Made by a program: the position numbers and the translations under genes. Source: Herbaspirillum sp. RTI4 (lineage in GTDB: Bacteria; Pseudomonadota; Gammaproteobacteria; Burkholderiales; Burkholderiaceae_D). Taken from it: a DNA stretch of 64,000 nucleotides. Numbering within the stretch: position 1 is the first letter of the stretch; each line of letters opens with the position of its first letter. This document shows, piece by piece, positions 47,170 to 56,692 of the stretch. The notes under the pieces were generated by a model. It was given only the letters and a program-made list of their open reading frames with translations. It was not told the origin of the DNA and did not search any database. The stretch lies in NCBI RefSeq assembly GCF_034313965.1, contig NZ_JAVIWQ010000002.1:806001-870000 (forward strand), written 5' to 3'.

Positions 47170-47925
47170 TCAAAAACCGCAGAGGGCCAGTTCAAATGGC
47201 ACATCTGCTTCAAATGCCTTGGGCTTCATGTCACCGTCCTGAGACGTGAAGCGCACCCACAGCATGTATTTGTTGGCGGAAATTTCGGGGATGGCGCCCA
47301 GTTCATCATCCAGCACCAGTCTCAGCATCTGATACACCTTACCTTGCAGCATCTGCTGATAGCTGCCTGCGGCGGCTTCAATCTTCGTGGCCATTCCCGA
47401 TTCGCGCAGCAAGCGCAGAACGATGCCGATGGCGTCGAACAAGGTGGCAGAAGGCGCGAACCACGCGACGATATCCGCATAGCGCTGCTGGGCGGGACGC
47501 TGTTGCCAGGCATAGTAGGAGGGCAAATCAAATTCACAAGCGCCGCCGGGGATGATGGTGCGGCCGCGTATGCTCATGAGCCATTCATTGTCACGGATGT
47601 TTTGTCCCGTGCGCCCTTGCGATGCGGAGAGGCCAGTAATGACGCGGTCAATATCCGACAGGATGGCGTCGAGCATCTCCGGTTCGACATTGGGATTGGA
47701 TCGGTACGCCAGAAGCACTTGCTTTTGGCGTTCCAGCTCTTGAAGCAAATCAGACTTCAGATCGGCACGGCCGGCAACTTCCAGCATTTCGAAAATGATG
47801 GAAAGGGCGACGTGATGTTGCAGGGCGCTTTCCTGATTCAGGAAAAACACAAATCTTTCGTGGAGATCTTCTAGCCGCAACAGCGTGCGAATACGCTCGT
47901 TGAACGGGTATTCGTAGACAATCAA
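47170..47925 (-). CDS. zapD: Cell division protein ZapD
   Basis: A 251-residue protein that bundles FtsZ filaments and stabilises the Z ring. [18 protein letters not shown] at the N-terminus and [23 protein letters not shown] are strongly conserved in ZapD. The apparent start is TTG at 47925, with AAGGG at suitable distance; the near ATG upstream is out of frame. It sits between coaE and yacG, the usual order. Confidence 0.93.
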   Translation of the reverse strand: MIVYEYPFNERIRTLLRLEDLHERFVFFLNQESALQHHVALSIIFEMLEVAGRADLKSDLLQELERQKQVLLAYRSNPNVEPEMLDAILSDIDRVITGLSASQGRTGQNIRDNEWLMSIRGRTIIPGGACEFDLPSYYAWQQRPAQQRYADIVAWFAPSATLFDAIGIVLRLLRESGMATKIEAAAGSYQQMLQGKVYQMLRLVLDDELGAIPEISANKYMLWVRFTSQDGDMKPKAFEADVPFELALCGF

Positions 47926-48086
47926 AGTTGCATCCCTTGTAAAGTGGTAGCGAGGCCATCCGTTCTGCGTATGGATCTTTTGTGTTGCTTTTGGCGCAAT
48001 TTTTGACGCTTATGCACACATTCCGCACACATTCTTTGCATCAGACGGAATAGCAGATACGTGATTCTGACCCATGCAGCCGAAAA

Positions 48087-48746
48087 TTACAAATGCCTAT
48101 GACGTTTTGTTTCTGCAAGGGCCAGATAACGGGCGTGTAGCGCGTCGATTTGCGCTTGTAATTGGGCATGTCCGGCGGCAGTGTGGTCGGCGTCGTTGTC
48201 GATCACATCATCGGCACACGCCAGTCGCTGTTCCCGCGTGGCTTGCACTTCCATGATGGCGCGTACTTCGTCGGCGCTGAGCTTGCTACGTTGCATCACG
48301 CGGGCGATTTGCGTCGCTTCGCTGCAATCCACTACCAGAACGCTATCGACGCGCTGTTTCCAGGTACCCGATTCGACCAGTAGCGGCACGACGAAAATCG
48401 TATAGCAGCCGGTCGCTCTGGCAGCGGCTTCTGCCGTTGCTGCGCGGATCATGGGATGCAGCAGCGATTCCAGCCGATGGCGCGCTGCGGGCGCACTGAA
48501 GACATGGGCGCGCATGCGGGCGCGATCGAGTGCGCCTGCGGCATCAATGAAATCGGGACCGAATTCAGCGGTGATAGCCGGGATGGCCGCGCCACCTGGG
48601 GCAGTCAGTTGATGCGCAATCGCATCGGTGTCGATCAGCGTGGCACCGCGTTCGCCGAACAGATTGGCAATGGTGGTCTTGCCGCTGCCGATGCCGCCGG
48701 TGAGTCCGATGGAAAAAGTGCGGGAGATAGCGGCGTCAGAGGTCAT
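48087..48746 (-). CDS. coaE: Dephospho-CoA kinase
   Basis: A 219-residue P-loop kinase, last step of coenzyme A synthesis. It has [43 protein letters not shown] and [22 protein letters not shown]. The ATG at 48746 is preferred; the frame extends to a TTG at 48770. It follows pilD by 46 bp. Confidence 0.95.
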   Translation of the reverse strand: MTSDAAISRTFSIGLTGGIGSGKTTIANLFGERGATLIDTDAIAHQLTAPGGAAIPAITAEFGPDFIDAAGALDRARMRAHVFSAPAARHRLESLLHPMIRAATAEAAARATGCYTIFVVPLLVESGTWKQRVDSVLVVDCSEATQIARVMQRSKLSADEVRAIMEVQATREQRLACADDVIDNDADHTAAGHAQLQAQIDALHARYLALAETKRHRHL

Positions 48747-48792
48747 GGTGAGCGGTTCGGTGATCGGCAAAAGCAGCGCGGCATGCGCAGGG

Positions 48793-49686
48793 TCAGGGGA
48801 ACAGCGCGGTGTAAGCGGACAGCAGATGTGGACTTGTGAGCAGAGCCAGCAAACCTGCCAGCGCCAGAAACGGGCCGAATGGCAGCGGCGTTCCCTTTGC
48901 CTGCCGTCCTGTGGCCATCAACACGCCGCCCACTATCGCACCCGAGACCGAAGAAAACAAGAGCACTGGCAGCAGCATCTTCCAGCCCAGCCATGCGCCC
49001 AGCGCCGCCAGCAGCTTGAAGTCGCCATAGCCTATGCCTTCCTTGCCCGTTGCCAGCCAGAACAACCAGTACACCGCCCACAGCGTCGTATAACCGATGG
49101 CGGCACCCAGAACCGCATCCGGCAGCGGGGCGAAACTAGCATTGAGATTGACTAGCAGACCCAGCCACAGCAGCGGCAGGGTCAGGCTGTCGGGCAAGAG
49201 CCCGGTGGCGTGGTCAATGGCGGCCAGCGCCAGTAGCGGCGTGGCGAACAGGAGTGCGGCAAGGCCCTGTTGCGTGAGCCCGAAGTGCCAGATCAGACCG
49301 GCCCATAACAACGCGCATGCCAGTTCGATGAGCGGGTAGCGCACGGAGATCGTCCCGTCGCAGCGATGGCAGCGACCGCGTTGCCGCAGGAAACTGAGCA
49401 GAGGCACATTGTTGTGCCAGCGCAATGCTTGGGAGCAGGAAGGGCAAGCGGAGCGCGGCAGCACCAGGTTGTAGCGCTGGGTATGCGGCAAGGGTTGGCC
49501 GAGGGCCTGTGCGATATCGTTTTCCCATGCGCGCTGCATCATGCGCGGCAAGCGGTGGATCACGACATTCAGGAAGCTGCCGGCCAACAGGCCCAACATA
49601 GCGGCCAGCAAAGTCGTCAGCGGGTTAGCAGCTTGTGTCAGCGTGTGGTTCGCAGCGAGAAAGTAGTACGACATAGCGACACTCAT
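48793..49686 (-). CDS. pilD: Type IV prepilin peptidase/N-methyltransferase PilD
   Basis: A 297-residue polytopic membrane enzyme. The cytoplasmic zinc site has two cysteine pairs ([10 protein letters not shown] and CHRCDGTIS), and the aspartyl protease motif [16 protein letters not shown] is in the second half. It cleaves and methylates type IV pilins and type II pseudopilins. The ATG overlaps the pilC stop; an in-frame ATG four codons later is also possible. Confidence 0.94.
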   Translation of the reverse strand: MSVAMSYYFLAANHTLTQAANPLTTLLAAMLGLLAGSFLNVVIHRLPRMMQRAWENDIAQALGQPLPHTQRYNLVLPRSACPSCSQALRWHNNVPLLSFLRQRGRCHRCDGTISVRYPLIELACALLWAGLIWHFGLTQQGLAALLFATPLLALAAIDHATGLLPDSLTLPLLWLGLLVNLNASFAPLPDAVLGAAIGYTTLWAVYWLFWLATGKEGIGYGDFKLLAALGAWLGWKMLLPVLLFSSVSGAIVGGVLMATGRQAKGTPLPFGPFLALAGLLALLTSPHLLSAYTALFP

Positions 49687-50900
49687 ACTACCGATCCCAA
49701 AGTAAAAATGGGCAGGTACATGGCGATGACCAATGCGCCGATGAGGATGCCCAGAACCACCATGATAATCGGTTCCATCAGACTGGCGGCGGCAGATACG
49801 GCCAGATCGACTTCCGACTGAAACATATCGGCGGCCTTGCCCAGCATCTGATCCAGCGAACCGGACTCTTCACCGATGGCAGCCATTTGCGTGAGTAGTG
49901 GCGGGAAGGCCTGCGTTTGCGCCATTGCCAGCGTCAGGCTGCTGCCGGCGATGATGTCGCGCTGAACGGCTTCGCTTGCCTCACGAAAAACGGCGTTACC
50001 GGCGGCAGTGCCGACCGCATCGAGTGCTTCGGCCAGCGGTACGCCGGCAGCAAACATGGTGGCCAGCGTATGCGCCCAGCGGGCTGCGCAGGCTTGGCGC
50101 ACGATGTTGCCAAGAATCGGCAGTTTGAGCAGAAGCCGGTCGCTCCTGGCGCGCAAAGTCGGTGAGCGACGCCAGCCGCGCACCAGACCCCAGCTGGTTC
50201 CGCACAGAACCACGAGCATCAAATGCCACCAGGCGACGACCCAGTTGGAAAGCGCAATGACCGCCTGCGTCATCAGCGGCAGTTCGGCGCCAAACCCCTT
50301 GAAGACGGCGGCAAACGCGGGTACGACAACAATCATGATGACGGCCGTGACGATCAGCGCCACGGCCACGATAGCGGCCGGATACAACAGTACTGAGCGC
50401 AGTTTGGCTTTCAGGGCGAGCGTTTTTTCCTGATAAGTCGCCAGTCGGGCGAGCAGCTCATCGAGCACCCCCGCCTGTTCGCCGGCCCCGACCAGATTGC
50501 AAAACAGCGGGTCGAAATACTGAGGATGCGCGGCAAAGGCTTGCTGCAGACTACTGCCGCTTTCGATGGCCGTACCGAGTTGCCCCAGCAGGCGCACCAC
50601 TGCCGGATTGGTGTGACTGTTGGCGACAATGCCGAAGGACTGTAGCAGCGGCACACCGGCCTTGATCATGGTCGCCAGTTGTCGCGTCAGCATGCAGATA
50701 TCCTTGGGCTTGATGCGCCCGCTAAAACGCTTTGGCCGCAGCTGCGCGACCAGCACCCCGCGTTCGCGCAGAGCACTGTGGGCAAGGGCAAGGCTGTGCG
50801 CACTGAGTTCTCCTCGCGCCGGTTTGCCGTGGCGATCCCGGCCATGCCACTGATAAATCGTTTCGCGCGGGGGCGTGCTTGGTGGGGATGAGCTGTTCAT
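49683..50900 (-). CDS. pilC: Type IV pilus inner-membrane platform protein PilC
   Basis: A 405-residue protein with two T2SF domains (about 70-195 and 275-395). MLTRQLATMIKAGVPLLQSFGI begins the first, and RWAHTLATMFAAGVPLAEAL the second, with three TM helices. It couples the PilB ATPase to the growing pilus. Overlaps pilB and pilD by four bases each. Confidence 0.94.
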   Translation of the reverse strand: MNSSSPPSTPPRETIYQWHGRDRHGKPARGELSAHSLALAHSALRERGVLVAQLRPKRFSGRIKPKDICMLTRQLATMIKAGVPLLQSFGIVANSHTNPAVVRLLGQLGTAIESGSSLQQAFAAHPQYFDPLFCNLVGAGEQAGVLDELLARLATYQEKTLALKAKLRSVLLYPAAIVAVALIVTAVIMIVVVPAFAAVFKGFGAELPLMTQAVIALSNWVVAWWHLMLVVLCGTSWGLVRGWRRSPTLRARSDRLLLKLPILGNIVRQACAARWAHTLATMFAAGVPLAEALDAVGTAAGNAVFREASEAVQRDIIAGSSLTLAMAQTQAFPPLLTQMAAIGEESGSLDQMLGKAADMFQSEVDLAVSAAASLMEPIIMVVLGILIGALVIAMYLPIFTLGSVV

Positions 50901-52558
50901 GGCGGGGTGCAGGCGAGGACTTCTTCCAGACTGGTCAGACCCTGGCGCATTTTGAGCAGGCCGGCTTGCCGCAAGCTGGTGATGCCTTCGCTTGCCGCCT
51001 GGGCCGCGATCTGGGACGTGGTGGCGCTGGCCAGAATCAGATTTTCCATGGCCGCGCTGACGGGCATGACCTGATAAATACCGACTCTGCCGCGATAGCC
51101 GCTACCGGAGCAGACCTTGCAGCCAGCGGCGGCGTAGGCTTGCCACGCGTCATCGCATTCAGCGGGGGGGAAACCGGCTTGCAGCAAGAGTGCTTTGGGC
51201 AAGGTGACGGGCTGCTTGCACTGACACAGACGGCGCGCCAGCCGCTGCGCAGTGATGAGCGTGACCGCCGAGGCGATATTGAAGGGCGCCATGCCCATGT
51301 TGCGCAGGCGCGTCAGGGTGGAGGGGGCGTCGTTGGTATGCAGCGTTGACAGCACCAGATGACCGGTCTGGGCGGCTTTGACGGCGATATCGGCGGTTTC
51401 CAGATCGCGGATTTCGCCGATCATGATGACGTCGGGGTCCTGTCGCAGGAAAGCGCGCAGGGCGACGGCAAAACTCAGGCCGGCGCGCTCGTTGACGTTG
51501 ACCTGATTGATGCCGTTGAGGTGAATTTCTACCGGGTCTTCGATGGTGGAAATATTACTTTCGGGGCGATTCAGAATATTCAGGCAGGCATAAAGCGACA
51601 CCGTTTTTCCGGAGCCGGTGGGGCCGGTCATGACGATCATTCCGTGCGGCTGGCGCAGCGCGGCAAGCAGCAGTTGTTGCTGTTGCGGTTCATAGCCGAG
51701 GGTGTCGATGGCGATATCGACTGCGCCGGTATTGAGCAGGCGCAAGACGATTTTTTCACCGAACAGGGTGGGCAGGGTTGATACGCGAAAATCGACGGGG
51801 GCCTTTCCTTCCATGGTCAGGCGCATGCGCCCATCCTGCGGCACACGTTTTTCGGCGATGTCCAGACGCGCCAGCACTTTGATGCGGGATGCCAGATTGT
51901 CTTTCAATGCCAGCGGCGGCGGGTCGAGATCGCGCAAGACGCCATCGACCCGGACGCGGATGCGGCACAGGTGTTCAAACGGTTCGAGATGCAGATCGGA
52001 CGCGCCCAAGCGGATGGCTTCTTCCAAAATAGTATGCAGATAACGAACCACCGGAGCGTCGTCTTCAGGGCGACTGGTGCTGGCGGGCGCAGCTGCGGTG
52101 CGTTCGCTGGACGTTGCCGTGTCGGGCGCTTCCTGCGCATGGGAGGCGATCATTTGCAACAGCCTGGGATGTTCGACCACGACCGGGTCGACCAGCAACT
52201 GGGTCTGAAACCGGATTTGCGCCAGCGCATCGGTGGCGGAGGGGTCGGAAATAGCGACGGTGAGGCGCCGTCCCTGCAAGCGCAGAGGCAGGATGCGGTG
52301 GCGTTGCAGCAGTTTGTGATCGCTGAAAGGGAGTGACCTGGTTTCGGGTGCCGGTGCGCTCAACTCTTCGAAGGGATAGCCGTAATGTCGGGCGCAAAAC
52401 AGGGCGAGAGATCGCGCGGAAAGAGCGCCGTCTTGCAGCAGCAGGTCGATAAAAGGGGTGTTGTCGGTGGCTGCGCTGCATAGCGCGTCGGCCTTTTCGG
52501 GCGACAGCAGACCGGCTTGCAACAGGGCGGCGGGAAGGCCGTGATCGTTTGCATTCAT
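50897..52558 (-). CDS. pilB: Type IV pilus assembly ATPase PilB
   Basis: A 553-residue hexameric ATPase powering pilus extension. It has an N-terminal MshEN-type region, then the core: GPTGSGKTVSLYACLNIL (Walker A), DPDVIMIGEIRDLETADIA (Walker B/Asp box), and STLHTNDA (His box). A zinc-binding motif near the end has GCKVCSGSGYRGRVGIYQ; the first cysteine pair is CQC rather than CxxC. No pilT gene is nearby. First gene of pilB-pilC-pilD. Confidence 0.95.
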   Translation of the reverse strand: MNANDHGLPAALLQAGLLSPEKADALCSAATDNTPFIDLLLQDGALSARSLALFCARHYGYPFEELSAPAPETRSLPFSDHKLLQRHRILPLRLQGRRLTVAISDPSATDALAQIRFQTQLLVDPVVVEHPRLLQMIASHAQEAPDTATSSERTAAAPASTSRPEDDAPVVRYLHTILEEAIRLGASDLHLEPFEHLCRIRVRVDGVLRDLDPPPLALKDNLASRIKVLARLDIAEKRVPQDGRMRLTMEGKAPVDFRVSTLPTLFGEKIVLRLLNTGAVDIAIDTLGYEPQQQQLLLAALRQPHGMIVMTGPTGSGKTVSLYACLNILNRPESNISTIEDPVEIHLNGINQVNVNERAGLSFAVALRAFLRQDPDVIMIGEIRDLETADIAVKAAQTGHLVLSTLHTNDAPSTLTRLRNMGMAPFNIASAVTLITAQRLARRLCQCKQPVTLPKALLLQAGFPPAECDDAWQAYAAAGCKVCSGSGYRGRVGIYQVMPVSAAMENLILASATTSQIAAQAASEGITSLRQAGLLKMRQGLTSLEEVLACTPP

Positions 52559-52592
52559 GGGGCGGATAAGGGACTTGGCAGGCAGTGGTCAA

Positions 52593-52699
52593 GGACTCGC
52601 TGAACGCCTACTGTGTTGCGAGCAGTGCAGTCATTTGCCGGGACTACTTGTCCTGAGCTTGGCCTGCTCGCCACACTGACATGCTAAATCAGCGGTTCT
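52593..52699. repeat. Single palindromic repeat related to the ftsZ-downstream array
   Basis: The right end, GCTAAATCAGCGGTTC, is nearly the reverse complement of the left end of the first ftsZ-side unit (ggaaccgctgattaagc). The left end GGACTCGCTGAA is a diverged inverted partner. Inside are GCGAGCAG (52618-52625) / CTGCTCGC (52664-52671) and an apex GGAC-TACTT-GTCC. It lies between pilB and the CorC-like gene. Relation to the array is inference from ends and fold. Confidence 0.6.
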
Positions 52700-52785
52700 T
52701 TGAACCATTTCCCATTGGAAATGGTGGGCCATCATGCCGAGTCAAATCCACGATGTAAAGTCGTCGGAAAAGAGAGCGGGAGTTT

Positions 52786-54090
52786 CTAGGACAATTCATC
52801 CCGCACAGAAACCGCGGGGCCGCGGCGGATCAGTTTAGCCACTTTGATGGCCTGATTTTGTACCTGCACGATTTCGATGATGCAGCCATCCTGCTTGACG
52901 CAGACGTTGGCTTCGGGGATGTCGCGCAGCCATTCCAGCAGCAGTCCGTTGAGGGTTTTGGGGCCGTCCAACGGCAGTTGCAGCGATAGTCGTTTGTTGA
53001 TGTCGCGCAGGGTGGTCGTGCCATCGAGCAGGCAGACCCCGTCCTCGTCCCAGGCAAAGGCGTCGGCGCGGGAAGCGCCCGGCATCGAGGTGGTGAATTC
53101 ACCGATCATTTCTTCGATGATGTCTTCGAGGGTGACCAGCCCCTGCACTTCGCCGTATTCATCGACGATGATGCCGAGCCGCTCATGATTTTCCTGAAAA
53201 TACTGGAGCTGGGTGAAGACGTCGGTGTCTTGCGGAATAAAGTAGGGCGGCGTCAGCAAAGCGCGAAAATCTTCAATGCTGATTTCTTCTTCCTGCGTCA
53301 GCAGCGCGACCACTTTTCGCACATGGAGGATGCCGATGATCTGATTGATTTCGCCTTCGTAGACCGGGAGTTTGTTGTGGTAGCAGGTTGCCAGATGATG
53401 GCGGATATCGTCTACCGAGGCGGCGAGGTTGAGTGCTTCTACTTGCGAGCGCGGGGTCATCACATCTTCGACCGAGATTTTTTCCAGATCGAACAGGTTG
53501 AGCAAAATGCTTTTGTGTTTTTGCGGAATGAAGTTGCCGCCTTCTAGCACGATGGAGCGCAATTCTTCCGGCGATAGCCGGGTGGTGTGCGCATGAATCC
53601 CGGTTTTAATGCGCAGAATGGCCAGGAACGTGGAAACGAACAGATTGACGAACCAGATCAGCGGTTTGGCGATCGTCATCAGCGGTCTGAGGATGAAGCT
53701 GGTCGGCAGTGCGATGCGTTCCGGGTAGGTGGCGCCGATGATTTTGGGCCCGATTTCGGCAAACACGATGAGCAGGAAGGCTACGCCGGCGGTAGCGCCC
53801 GTGATGACTTTTTCATGGTTGCCAAAGGTGGAGATGGCAATGGCGGTGACCAGCGCGGTGGCCAGCGCATTAATCAGGGTGTTGGCGATGAGAACCAGGG
53901 AGAGCAGTTTGTCGGTGCGTTCCAGCAGCCACAGGGTGGTCGTGGCGCGCTTGTTGCCGCGCTTGGCCATGTGGCGCAGCCGGTGACGGTTGGCCGCCAT
54001 CAGCGCCGTTTCGGCCATGGCGAAAAATGCAGAACAGAAAATCAGTACGAAAAGTGCAAGAATTTGCACCCAAAGGGGTACGGTATCCAA
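52786..54090 (-). CDS. HlyC/CorC family transporter (DUF21-CBS protein)
   Basis: A 434-residue membrane protein with a DUF21/CNNM TM domain (about 1-190), two CBS domains (about 210-335, starting VEDVMTPRSQVEAL) and a C-terminal CorC_HlyC domain. The family is linked to Mg2+/Co2+ efflux and magnesium homeostasis. The apparent start is TTG at 54090; MDTVPLWVQILALF resembles relatives, but a GTG at 54069 is an alternative. Confidence 0.88.
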   Translation of the reverse strand: MDTVPLWVQILALFVLIFCSAFFAMAETALMAANRHRLRHMAKRGNKRATTTLWLLERTDKLLSLVLIANTLINALATALVTAIAISTFGNHEKVITGATAGVAFLLIVFAEIGPKIIGATYPERIALPTSFILRPLMTIAKPLIWFVNLFVSTFLAILRIKTGIHAHTTRLSPEELRSIVLEGGNFIPQKHKSILLNLFDLEKISVEDVMTPRSQVEALNLAASVDDIRHHLATCYHNKLPVYEGEINQIIGILHVRKVVALLTQEEEISIEDFRALLTPPYFIPQDTDVFTQLQYFQENHERLGIIVDEYGEVQGLVTLEDIIEEMIGEFTTSMPGASRADAFAWDEDGVCLLDGTTTLRDINKRLSLQLPLDGPKTLNGLLLEWLRDIPEANVCVKQDGCIIEIVQVQNQAIKVAKLIRRGPAVSVRDELS

Positions 54091-54204
54091 AGGGTCACCG
54101 TTCGAAAATGGAGAGCATGTTAGGGGGAAGAGTTGCGCCGGCTGTTTATTACCGGCGATTCAGATAAAGCAAGATTTGTATTATAAATCAATACACGTTC
54201 TAGC

Positions 54205-55734
54205 CTACGGTGGATTCACCACCGGAGCCGGTGAGGGGAGGGCTTGCCATGCGGCGCGCAGGCCGTGAAAGTGGACGGTAATGGCGCACTGCGCGGCATG
54301 GTAATCAAAGCGTTGCAGTACGGCTAAGACGTCGGGATCGATGAAATCGACGTGGTCGGCGTCGATGGTGAGCGTGGCACCGGGGGGGATGGCGTCTAAA
54401 TGCTTCTGTAGTGTGATTTTGCCCAGAAAAGAGACGTCCTTGCGAAAGAGGAGGAAATATTGATTGTCGTAATGGGAAAATAAAAACGTATGACGCAAAT
54501 TGGCGGCGATAGTGAGCGTGAGGCAAAAGACAAACCCCAGCGCCGCGCCACTCAATACATCCAGCGCGATGACGCCGCCGGCGGTCGCCAGAAACGGCCC
54601 CCAGGAATGGATGCCTTGCCTGGCAATTGACAGGAGGCGCGAGGGCTTGGCCAGTTTGTAGCCGGTATGAAACAGGATGGCGGCCAGACTGGCCAGAGGA
54701 ATCAGATTCAGTAAGTGATCCAGCGTAAACATGCTGATCAACAGCAATAGTCCATACACGACCGCTGCCATTTTGCTGCGCGCGCCCGTATTCAGATTGG
54801 TGGAGCTGTGGACGACCATGACACCGATAGGTAAGCCACCGATTAGCCCTGCCAGCAGATTGCCGCAACCTTGTGCGCGCAATTCGCGGTTGGGCGTTGT
54901 CGGGTGCGGATGCGGATCGAGTTGTTCTACCGCCTCCATGCTGAGCAGGGAATTGAGACTGGCGACGAGCGCTAAACTCATTGCGATGAGCCAGACCTGT
55001 GGGTCCCCCAAACGGGTGAAATCGGGAAACGCCAGGATGCTCCGCAGATCGGCGAAGGAATGGAGTATCGGCAATTCGACCCGGTGTTCGGATGGCAGGG
55101 CCAGCATCGGCGCCCATTTGCTCAGTATCAACGTCGATAGGATGCCGGTCAGGACCACCAGTAATGCCGCTGGCGTGGTGCGCACCAGTGGCGACCTGCG
55201 CAGAGTGGCGTTCTCCCAGAGAAAGAGCAGCAGCAGGCTTAACAGCGTCACTCCCAGCGAAGTCAGTAGATGCCCATTGAGCGAGGTGGCCGCGCTGATC
55301 CAGTTGCCGTCGGGGAAGCCGAGCGCCAGAGGAATTTGTTTGAGCATCAACAGCAAGCCTATGCCGGTGAGCATGCCTTTAATGACGGAGGAGGGCGCGT
55401 AGGCAGCTAGTTGTCCGGCTTTCAGGAGGCCGAGTCCGATTTGCATGATCCCGGCCAGTACCACGGCACTCAGGAAGGCATTGAAACTGCCCAGCCGCGC
55501 AATGGCTTCCACGATGATCAGAATCAAGCCGGCCGCAGGTCCGCTGACGGTCAGGCGCGAACCGCTCAGGAGCGCCACAATGACGCCGCCGATGATGCCG
55601 GACAGCATTCCCGCTGCGGGTCGTACGCCGGAGGCATCGGCGATGCCCAGACAGAGCGGCATGGCGATCAGAAACACGATGCTGCCCGCCAACAGGTCGG
55701 CACCGCGTGCCATTGCCCATATTTGAGCCGTCAT
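54205..55734 (-). CDS. SulP family anion transporter, probably bicarbonate
   Basis: A 509-residue membrane protein with about 12 TM helices of the SulP/SLC26 fold (LLAGSIVFLIAMPLCLGIADASGV, SGSRLTVSGPAAGL, GLIGGLPIGVMVVHSSTNLNTGARSK in outline). A short STAS-like C-terminus (GATLTIDADHVDFIDPDVLAVLQ) is present. It overlaps the upstream carbonic anhydrase gene by ATGA, so bicarbonate is the likely substrate rather than sulfate. The frame extends to 55821, but the start at 55734 is set by the overlap. Confidence 0.87.
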   Translation of the reverse strand: MTAQIWAMARGADLLAGSIVFLIAMPLCLGIADASGVRPAAGMLSGIIGGVIVALLSGSRLTVSGPAAGLILIIVEAIARLGSFNAFLSAVVLAGIMQIGLGLLKAGQLAAYAPSSVIKGMLTGIGLLLMLKQIPLALGFPDGNWISAATSLNGHLLTSLGVTLLSLLLLFLWENATLRRSPLVRTTPAALLVVLTGILSTLILSKWAPMLALPSEHRVELPILHSFADLRSILAFPDFTRLGDPQVWLIAMSLALVASLNSLLSMEAVEQLDPHPHPTTPNRELRAQGCGNLLAGLIGGLPIGVMVVHSSTNLNTGARSKMAAVVYGLLLLISMFTLDHLLNLIPLASLAAILFHTGYKLAKPSRLLSIARQGIHSWGPFLATAGGVIALDVLSGAALGFVFCLTLTIAANLRHTFLFSHYDNQYFLLFRKDVSFLGKITLQKHLDAIPPGATLTIDADHVDFIDPDVLAVLQRFDYHAAQCAITVHFHGLRAAWQALPSPAPVVNPP

Positions 55735-56354
55735 GCGAATTTGATGGCGGCAATCGGCTGCGTCGGCGCTGAATCCTGAGGCAATACCTGCAGTCGTCCA
55801 TCCTCCAGGCTGAAGATCCATCCGTGCAGTGTCAATGCTTGTTCTGCGGTGCGGATGACGGGCATGCGACGCAGTGCTGTCAGTTGGTGCTGCACGTTGA
55901 TTTCGGCAAAACGGTCGACGCGGGCATCGAAGGAATCACAGGACAACAGGGTCGTTGCGTGCCGTGCGGCCAGCTCCCGTAATGGCTGGAGGTGCCGGTT
56001 GACGGCCGGCAAGTCGGGGTCGAGCGGCATCAGCGCGGCGCGTACGCCGCCGCAGCCGTAATGGCCGCAGACGACGATATGGCGCACCTTGAGTACTTTC
56101 ACGGCATATTCAATGACGCTGGCGGCGTTGGTGTCGTCGGTACAAACGAGGTTGGCGATATTGCGATGGACGAATAATTCGCCGGGCAGCGAGACCGTGA
56201 TTTTTTCAGCCGGTACGCGGCTGTCGGCGCACCCTATCCAGAGTGTTTCGGGATTCTGGATTTTGGAAATGCGCGTGAAAAAATCGGCGTCGCGCCGGAT
56301 CATGTCGGCGGCCCACGCCACGTTTTTGGCAAGCATGAGTTTTTGGTGGCTCAC
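55731..56354 (-). CDS. Beta-class carbonic anhydrase
   Basis: A 207-residue zinc enzyme that interconverts CO2 and bicarbonate. Zinc ligands are Cys42 (GCADSRVPAE, with the Asp44-Arg46 dyad), His98 and Cys101 (VCGHYGCGGVRAAL). The start is GTG at 56354 with AAAGGAT upstream. It is translationally coupled to the SulP transporter gene. Confidence 0.94.
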   Translation of the reverse strand: MSHQKLMLAKNVAWAADMIRRDADFFTRISKIQNPETLWIGCADSRVPAEKITVSLPGELFVHRNIANLVCTDDTNAASVIEYAVKVLKVRHIVVCGHYGCGGVRAALMPLDPDLPAVNRHLQPLRELAARHATTLLSCDSFDARVDRFAEINVQHQLTALRRMPVIRTAEQALTLHGWIFSLEDGRLQVLPQDSAPTQPIAAIKFA

Positions 56355-56692
56355 GATACGATCCTTTGGTAGCTAAAGGCATCTGAAATAACGTGGCGCC
56401 GCGCCGCAGGGGATGCCCGTGACGGTTGGTTGTGCGTTATGACAGGCGTCTTTGATTTACGGGGAGGAGGAAAGTAGCATGGAGAATAAAAAAAGCATCC
56501 GTGTTTACATTAGTAAACAGCCATATTTTTTCTAAACTATTTGCTATAGATGGGGCTAAGAATAGTTTTGAGAAAGGCCTGTTGGTATGGCGAGGCATTT
56601 GTTTCGTTTTTAGATCGGATGGCGGTTCGCCGGGGGATATGCGTCCGCCCTTTTGATAGGGGCGGACTTGCAGGGCAGGGGCGGTGAGGGGG
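56355..56692. other. Intergenic region between ispB and the carbonic anhydrase gene
   Basis: About 340 bases without a gene. An 8-bp perfect inverted repeat (GTCCGCCC at 56643-56650, GGGCGGAC at 56660-56667) lies just after ispB and may form its transcript end, though no T run follows. The carbonic anhydrase promoter should be near 56360-56480. Confidence 0.5.
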
